Below, one piece after another: positions 58,640 to 64,000 of a stretch of DNA of 64,000 nucleotides; the first letter of the stretch is position 1; each line of letters begins with the position of its first letter. The stretch is taken from contig QYRS01000002.1 in the NCBI GenBank assembly GCA_006503535.1, positions 186,001-250,000 of the forward strand. The letters are read 5' to 3'. This stretch comes from Arthrinium phaeospermum (lineage: Eukaryota > Ascomycota > Sordariomycetes > Amphisphaeriales > Apiosporaceae). The translations under genes were made by a program, and so were the position numbers. The notes under the pieces were generated by a model. It was given only the letters and a program-made list of their open reading frames with translations, was not told the DNA's origin and made no database searches.

Positions 58640-61600
58640 CTAAATGCACCGCATCGTGACATTCAACCCCGTCTCCAGCGCGCTGCCCCCGTGCGACAGC
58701 AACGAGAAGGTGTAGGCCCCCTTCTCGAGCTCCCACTCGTCCCAACGGTTGTAGATGGTTAGGTACCGGTCCACGTCCAGCTCCATGGTGATATCGCTGG
58801 CCTCCTCCCCGGCCTGCAGGTACACCCGCTTGAACGCCACGAGCTGCCTCACGGGCTGCACCACTGACGACACCCGCGCCAGCAGGTACACTTGGGCCAC
58901 GAAGCTGCCAGGCATAGTCCCGTTGTTACGGACGTTGACTGAGAAACGGAGGGTGTCGCCGGCGCTGAACGTAGTCGGGCTGTCCAGTTGCCGCTGCTGA
59001 TCCTGCACCTGCGCTTGGAAGTTGGACGTCGCAAACGTGGTGTATGATAGCCCGTGCCCAAACCAGTAGAGCGGCTCCGAGTCTATATCGAGGTACTTGA
59101 TCTTGCGCGCAAACTGCTTAAAGTTGTAGTACACGGGCACCTGTCCCACATGGCGGGGCACCGTAACCGGCATGCGCCCTCCCGGCGACGCCGCCCCGAA
59201 CAGCACGTCGGCGACGGCCTGCCCGCCGCTCTGGCCCGGGAAGAAGGCCGACAGCACCGCGGCGCTGGCCTCATAAAACTCGGGGACCGCGAAGGGCCGA
59301 CCGCCCTGCAGGACCAGCACGACGGGTTTCCCCGTCGCGTACACGGCGCGCGCGAGGCGGTCCTGCGAGGGGGAGAGGCCCAGGGTGGCGCGGTCCCCGC
59401 TCTCGCCGTCCGAGTTCCAGGCCGCGCCCGCGGCGAGGACGACGAGGTCGGCCGAGGCGGCCAGCTGGGCGGCTTGCGAGACTGCTTTGTTGCTATTGCG
59501 GTCGACGAGGTTCCAGAAGAGGACCATTTGTGAGTTGAGCGACGAGACGTTCTCGATCTTCTTGTGCAGGTTGTAGGCCTGGTACTCGATGCGAATGCGG
59601 TACGTTTCGCCCTGGCGGAAAGTGAAGGGCGCGGATCCGGGCGGCGGCTGGGTGCTGTTGGCTTGGGTGAAGGTGTACTGCATGATGTTGCCCAGGACGG
59701 TGCTCGAGTCCAGCAGTTGGTCGGCGGTCCCGTGCGACATGATCAATTGATCGTCCACGTAGAGCTTTGCCGTCGTGTTGGGGCCAACGGCCACGCCGAT
59801 CCAGCCGTCTACGTCCAGGTCGACGGGCGACTCGAGCTCGCCCTCCCAGACGGCACTGAAGTTGTTGGACGGGAGACCTGGGGTGGGTACATGCCCCAGT
59901 CCAGTGCCGGCGCCTCCATTCGTTCGACAGTCTGCCCTTGGAAATCGGGGTTCGAGAAGTACTTGGCTTGCAGCCCGCCTTTGGTGCCGTTCGCGGAGAG
60001 CAGGTAGGGCGGGATGACGTACTGGCCATTGTATTCCCACGTGTTGGCGCCCCAGCTAGAAACGAGCTCGATCTTGGTCTTCGTGTTAGAGGATGAGTTC
60101 GTATATGCCAGCAGACCTTCCCGCAATGTCTTGGCGGCGCCGGCTGGATACTGCCCCCACGCTCCAGAGTAGTCGCCATAGTTCATCGTGTCCGTGAAGG
60201 GGCCAATCAGGGCGATGCGGCTAATGTTTTGCTCTTGGGGTCTCAGTGGCAGCGTGTTGTTCCTGTTCTCGAGGAGGACGATGCTCTTCTGTGCCGCCTC
60301 CAGTGTGATCTCTCTGTGCTCTTCCACGAGACTGAGAGGGTCAGGGCTGTCTTCGGGGATGAGGGGGTTCTGGAACAAGCCCAAGTCCCACTTCACTCCA
60401 AGCATCCTCCGGACGCGGGATTGCAGTGTCTTCAACGCGACTGTGCCGTTGGCGATCAGTTCTTTGGTGGTCTGTCAACGTCAGGTCAGCGAGTGCCTGC
60501 AGTACGCACGCAACTTGACGAGCTTCTCACGTTTAGGTAGGTTTCCAGAGAGTAGTCGTAGAACTGAAGCATGCCTCCCGCGTTGAACCACTGGGCAATG
60601 GCATCAGCCGGGCTGTCGGCCACCTTATGCATTGTCTCGAGCTCGATCATGCCTGGAAGATGTGTAAGTCCACAATCTGTCGGGCTTGGGGTTGTGGATA
60701 AGGCGAACCTGTGTCATCGGCCATAACGAATCCCTCGTAGCCCCAATCCTCCAGAGCCTTGTATAACATCGGATGAACCGATGCTGGGATGTCGTCAAAC
60801 TCGTTATACGCCCTGTTCGTGTCTCGATGTCAATTCATGGAACCGTAAGGCGAAATGTAGAAACTCATTTACATCATCACACCTCTTGCGCCCCCCAGCT
60901 GGACTGCAGCTTTGAAAGGGGTCAGGAGATCCTGGAGCACTTGTCGATTGCCATGGCCCATGAACGGCGCTGCGTTTCGCCCGGACTGCGGTGACCCGTG
61001 TGCCGCGAAATGCTAGGCGATGTCAGTTTGCACCCGGCCCGGAAATCATGACATGTGTCCATTTCGGTACCTTCATGACGGGCACCACAGCATCGGGCTC
61101 TGACCACGAGCCGTTCTTCGACAGACCCGAGGAATACGCAACCCCCATATGCGAGGTCAGGATCTTGTCTTCACCCCATGCTTCTACAAACGACTGGCAG
61201 TTAGTGACTGCCCGAAACGACAGGAAGAGTCAATCCACACCTTGCATCCGACCCCACCTGGGATCCTGGCCGATATCGAGAACGGGCGAGAAGCAGGCGT
61301 GGATGCCGGCCGAGCGCGCCTCCTTCGCAATGGCGCGCCCGACCCGGTAGACCAGATCGGTATCGAAGCTAGCGGACAGGCCCAGGCTTTGCGGAAACAT
61401 GGATTGCTTGAAGGACCCCACTCCGTGCAGGCATTCGCCCGTGTGCATGATCGGGATCTTCAGGCGCGATTTGTCCAAGTTCAACTTCTGCAGCTCGTTG
61501 TTTTGAGAGGCGTTCAGCGTGTACCTGGTTCTCGATCAGCGAGCCGATGGCATTGAGGGAGACTGGAAACCATTTGCGAGCATCTCACCAGTCGTGCATA

Positions 61601-61990
61601 ACGCCGATGGGCGAGCCAGGGGAGAAGCGCATGGTATGGTCTGCGTTTTGTGAGCATCCTCGAACTTCCGTATGGAATACCCCAGAGATGTCTCATACCG
61701 TATAATTCATTCTTGGACTCTACCCCAATGATCTCCCCGGCAAACATGAGGTGCACCTGTAAGACTAGCCCGTTCAGTCACTCGGTTTACACAGTTTTAG
61801 GTGTTTCCGTCTTACCCAAATCCTCTATCGTCATGTTGGCAATTAACGAGTCAAGGAACGAATCTTTCTGAGAGTGGTCCCCTGCTGCCCTTTCGGGCGC
61901 AACCCATCTTTGGTCGACATTGCTGTAATGCGCAGGTAGTTGAGCGGCAGCGAGCCACCAAAGGCAAGAAGTTGCGACAAGCCAAAGCAT
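58640..61990 (-). CDS. GH3 beta-glucosidase with PA14 insert, one frame break
   Basis: Model complement(58640..60471, 60531..60652, 60709..60812, 60873..61012, 61071..61183, 61241..61524, 61589..61640, 61699..61764, 61816..61990). Signal peptide MLWLVATSCLWWLAAA. The N-terminal GH3 barrel shows LQVHLMFAGEIIGVESKNEL, PIMHTGECLHG, FSPVLDIGQDPRWGRMQE, KHFAAHGSPQSGRN and FVMADDTG with nucleophile Asp309. The second domain has ALIGPFTDTMNYGDYSG. A PA14 insert follows (LQAKYFSNPDFQG ... VDGWIGVAVG ... KLYVDDQLI), then VLVLQGGRPFAVPE, PLYWFGHGLSYTTFA and a fibronectin III-like C-terminal domain. The last exon is 1832 nt, one short of a full frame; an extra C in the run at 59880-59883 gives 962 aa. 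Hydrolyses beta-glucosides or oligosaccharides outside the cell. Confidence 0.9.
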
Positions 61991-62458
61991 CGCGATCGAC
62001 TAATAACGTTCACAAGAAGATGCATGCAAGTAGAGAGAGACCAGTTGTGTCACACCAAGAGAGGCATATCTGATATTATACTGTTACCGAATATCCAAGT
62101 ATATCCGCCCCCGCGTTCTTTCTCATCATGGCAACGTTACGGCTGCAACGACATTGCTCGTCGATCATAGACTTGGCCCATGACTTGATAGAAGGGATTA
62201 TTCAAGGCTTTAAAGATTGAGGAGAATGAGGGGCAAGTGGATACGCTCGACACTGGGCATATCGGTGCTGCGCCGTAGAGAGTCGACTTCCTGGTGAGAA
62301 TGATCGGTTGCGGATGTCCACCATCTGCAGGCAAGTATGCATGGAATAAGGCATACCTGAAGCTAGGGATGTCATTGCCGACGGAAGGATTGCTGTTCGG
62401 CATATAAGAACCCGACACATTCAACCTAGGTACTTCTCATCGAAGCCTGCCAGCCCCT
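61991..62458. other. GH3 promoter region
   Basis: Upstream of the GH3 start (minus). No clear TATA; short frames only. Confidence 0.4.
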
Positions 62459-62618
62459 GCGTGCGAGAATAAACCGGTCAAGTTTCCTCAAGAATAAGCA
62501 GTTCTACAGAATATTATTCCAGTAGTGTTCGTTTATTCCACTGTTGTGATCTGGAATAATTAAAACAGGTGCTGTTAATGGAGAAAGGACGGGTTATTCC
62601 TGCGGTGGCCGCTTGGCC
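62459..62618 (-). repeat. MITE-like dispersed repeat, copy C
   Basis: Inverted relative to copies A and B. The most complete ends: GCGTGCGAGAATAAACCGG at the left and the complement of CCGCAGGAATAACCCGT at the right, an imperfect terminal inverted repeat. About 470 bp upstream of the GH3 gene. Confidence 0.75.
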
Positions 62619-63279
62619 TGGCAACGTCACTCATTGAAAGCAACCTACATGGTGGGGGGGGCTGGGTGAACGAGATCATTCAGTGATGGCCAGTGTCGAC
62701 GAACCATGGTTATATGGTGCCAGGTCCAATCAAATTCGCCAATCCGTCCGATTCCCAATTGACTAGCAGTCAATAGTTGCTTCCCATTGGCAGGGGTGCA
62801 GGTCCTGTTGGGGCTGGCGGCACGACGGGAGCCTCGTTGGCGAGGATGGATGATTTGGCTTGCATGGGGTTTGATGGGGATGGATCAATGTTGGCTTCGA
62901 TTTTCAGTGCGTTGGCGGTCGTGGCGGTCAAGTTTTCGCGGCCGCTGCCCCACTAAGGTTAATGTGCCTGAGCTGGGAGCTGGGGGCTTAGGCAGGCTCT
63001 CTAACCAGATGGATTTAGGGGAGTTTAGGGAGAAATTGGGGGGCAGTAGCGGTTGCTAGTGACTTCATTGGCTCGCCGGCACTTCCCAAAGCAAAGCAAA
63101 AGTCAACATCAACAATCCAATCGCACAAGACACGGACGGGTTCGTCAGGTTCAAGGCCTTCGCCCTTTTATGCGCCCTGCCAGCCGGTGCCGCTTTTCCC
63201 CTCCGAGCCATGTACCAATCTTTGTGTCTGGTCACGATTGCCAAAGACAGAGTCTCATCCCCGAAATTGAAATGAAAAG
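62619..63279. other. intergenic, promoter of the HAUS6-like gene
   Basis: No supported gene; no distinct promoter element identified. Confidence 0.4.
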
Positions 63280-64000
63280 ATGGCCCTCCAACCGCCCAAG
63301 CCCGCCTCCACGCGACCGAGACCGATATCTTTACGCGCCTCGGCCAAGTCCCCTCTGGCACCTACGCAACCCAGCGCCGCCGCCGCCGCGAGCACTGTCC
63401 AGCTTCCCAGCACCACCTCCTCGAGGACGCTGTTCCTGACCAACTTGCGACTTCTCGACTTGGACCAGGAGGAGGATTGGCCCGACATCACGCCCGCGAC
63501 CTTCTCCTCCAAGGATGCAGCCGGCGGCCAAAAGAAGCGCATCCAGGCCGTCGAATGGGCGCTCTACCAACTCTTCAACCTCTGGGACCCCGAAGAGACG
63601 CAGAACAAGCTCCGGCCTTTCTACCCCCCTCTCGACCAAGTCCAGTCGATCAATCTGCGCGCCGCCTTCACGCGATGCCTAGAGCAGGCGAAGAAGAACG
63701 GCATCCTCGGCCGCGATGCCGTCATCCGAAAGACCATGCTCGACGAGTGCAAGGGCGAGCGGTTCGAAGAAGTCCTGGCCGTCTTCTCCTCGGCCGTCTT
63801 GAAGAAGCTGGTGGCGGAGCGCGCCCTCAACGCCGGCCACGACTACCGACCCTCCATCTCCGAGAACATCGCGATCGAGAACTGGGGCTACAAGGGCGAG
63901 CGGACGGAGCTGAACGGGCTGTTTCTCGCCCACAAGGCTTCGCTGCGGGTCTTCTTGCGGGACAAGAATGTGGCCCGGGAACGGTATAAAGATTTCGCGC
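63280..64000 (+). CDS. HAUS augmin-like complex subunit 6, N-terminal part (3' end off window)
   Basis: Frame opens at 63280 (MALQPPKPASTRPRPISLRA) and stays open to the window end (240 codons). After a Pro/Ser/Ala-rich leader the HAUS6 N-terminal domain begins at LFLTNLRLLDLDQEEDWPDI. It continues with KKRIQAVEWALYQLFNLWDP, KLRPFYPPLDQVQSINLRAA, KKNGILGRDAVIRKTMLDEC and FEEVLAVFSSAVLKKLVAER. These blocks fit the augmin subunit that helps recruit gamma-tubulin to spindle microtubules for branching nucleation. No intron up to the edge. The coiled-coil C-terminal part is outside the window. Confidence 0.82.
   Translation, partial: MALQPPKPASTRPRPISLRASAKSPLAPTQPSAAAAASTVQLPSTTSSRTLFLTNLRLLDLDQEEDWPDITPATFSSKDAAGGQKKRIQAVEWALYQLFNLWDPEETQNKLRPFYPPLDQVQSINLRAAFTRCLEQAKKNGILGRDAVIRKTMLDECKGERFEEVLAVFSSAVLKKLVAERALNAGHDYRPSISENIAIENWGYKGERTELNGLFLAHKASLRVFLRDKNVARERYKDFA

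Overview
The window is nuclear DNA of a filamentous ascomycete, most likely a Sordariomycete. Genes are split by short introns (about 50-80 nt) with GT(A/G)AGT-type donors and CTRAC-type branch sites. Coding DNA is GC-rich and intergenic DNA is more AT-rich. The gene set is typical of plant-biomass decomposers: cellobiose dehydrogenase with CBM1, GH3 beta-glucosidase, GH55 glucanase, sedolisin, secreted mutarotase, P450, Pth11/SAT4-like rhodopsin-domain protein and F-box proteins. No bacterial, viral or CRISPR features were seen.

Layout. 1-1.2 kb: MFS transporter running off the left edge. 1.9-3.6 kb: secreted Ser/Thr-rich mucin-like protein. 4.2-4.85 kb: inverted-repeat transposon-like element. 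5-6.4 kb: small membrane protein ORF and a DUF4267-like gene. 6.7-7.9 kb: Gal80-like Gfo/Idh/MocA gene. 9.1-10.3 kb: possible micro-secreted peptide, intron-containing tRNA-Thr(CGU), diverged flanking repeats. 10.9-12.3 kb: SRPK-like kinase pseudogene. 13.4-23 kb: one giant gene encoding GH55 glucanase, an expanded Thr/Gly repeat linker, a subtilisin-like domain and a Cys-rich tail. 23.7-24.3 kb: small unknown gene. 24.8-26.6 kb: sedolisin. 27.3-28.5 kb: A1-like aspartic protease. 30.3-33 kb: cellobiose dehydrogenase. 34-35.5 kb: secreted aldose 1-epimerase. 37.1-38 kb: F-box-like gene. 38.5-41 kb: large membrane protein. 42.4-43.8 kb: two paralogous small proteins. 44.2-46 kb: cytochrome P450. 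46.8-50.5 kb: tandem duplication, each copy with a six-Cys small secreted protein. 51-52.6 kb: Ecm33/receptor-L-like membrane protein. 52.8-54 kb: rhodopsin-domain protein. 56.1-56.4 kb: GXWXG protein. 56.4-58.2 kb: F-box protein. 58.6-62 kb: GH3 beta-glucosidase. 63.3 kb to the end: HAUS6-like augmin subunit, cut by the right edge. A roughly 150-bp MITE-like repeat occurs three times in the right third.

How the genes fit together. About ten products are predicted to be secreted or wall-associated. CDH, GH3 and mutarotase fit extracellular cello-oligosaccharide metabolism; GH55, sedolisin and the A1-like protein fit wall glucan and protein turnover. Genes alternate strands, so this is not a co-regulated metabolite cluster.

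Two cross-cutting observations matter for any reader. Many genes carry single-base indels in homopolymer runs, suggesting sequence errors or incipient pseudogenes. An unusually large share of introns uses GC-AG splice sites. Exon coordinates were deduced by hand from splice motifs and reading-frame continuity.
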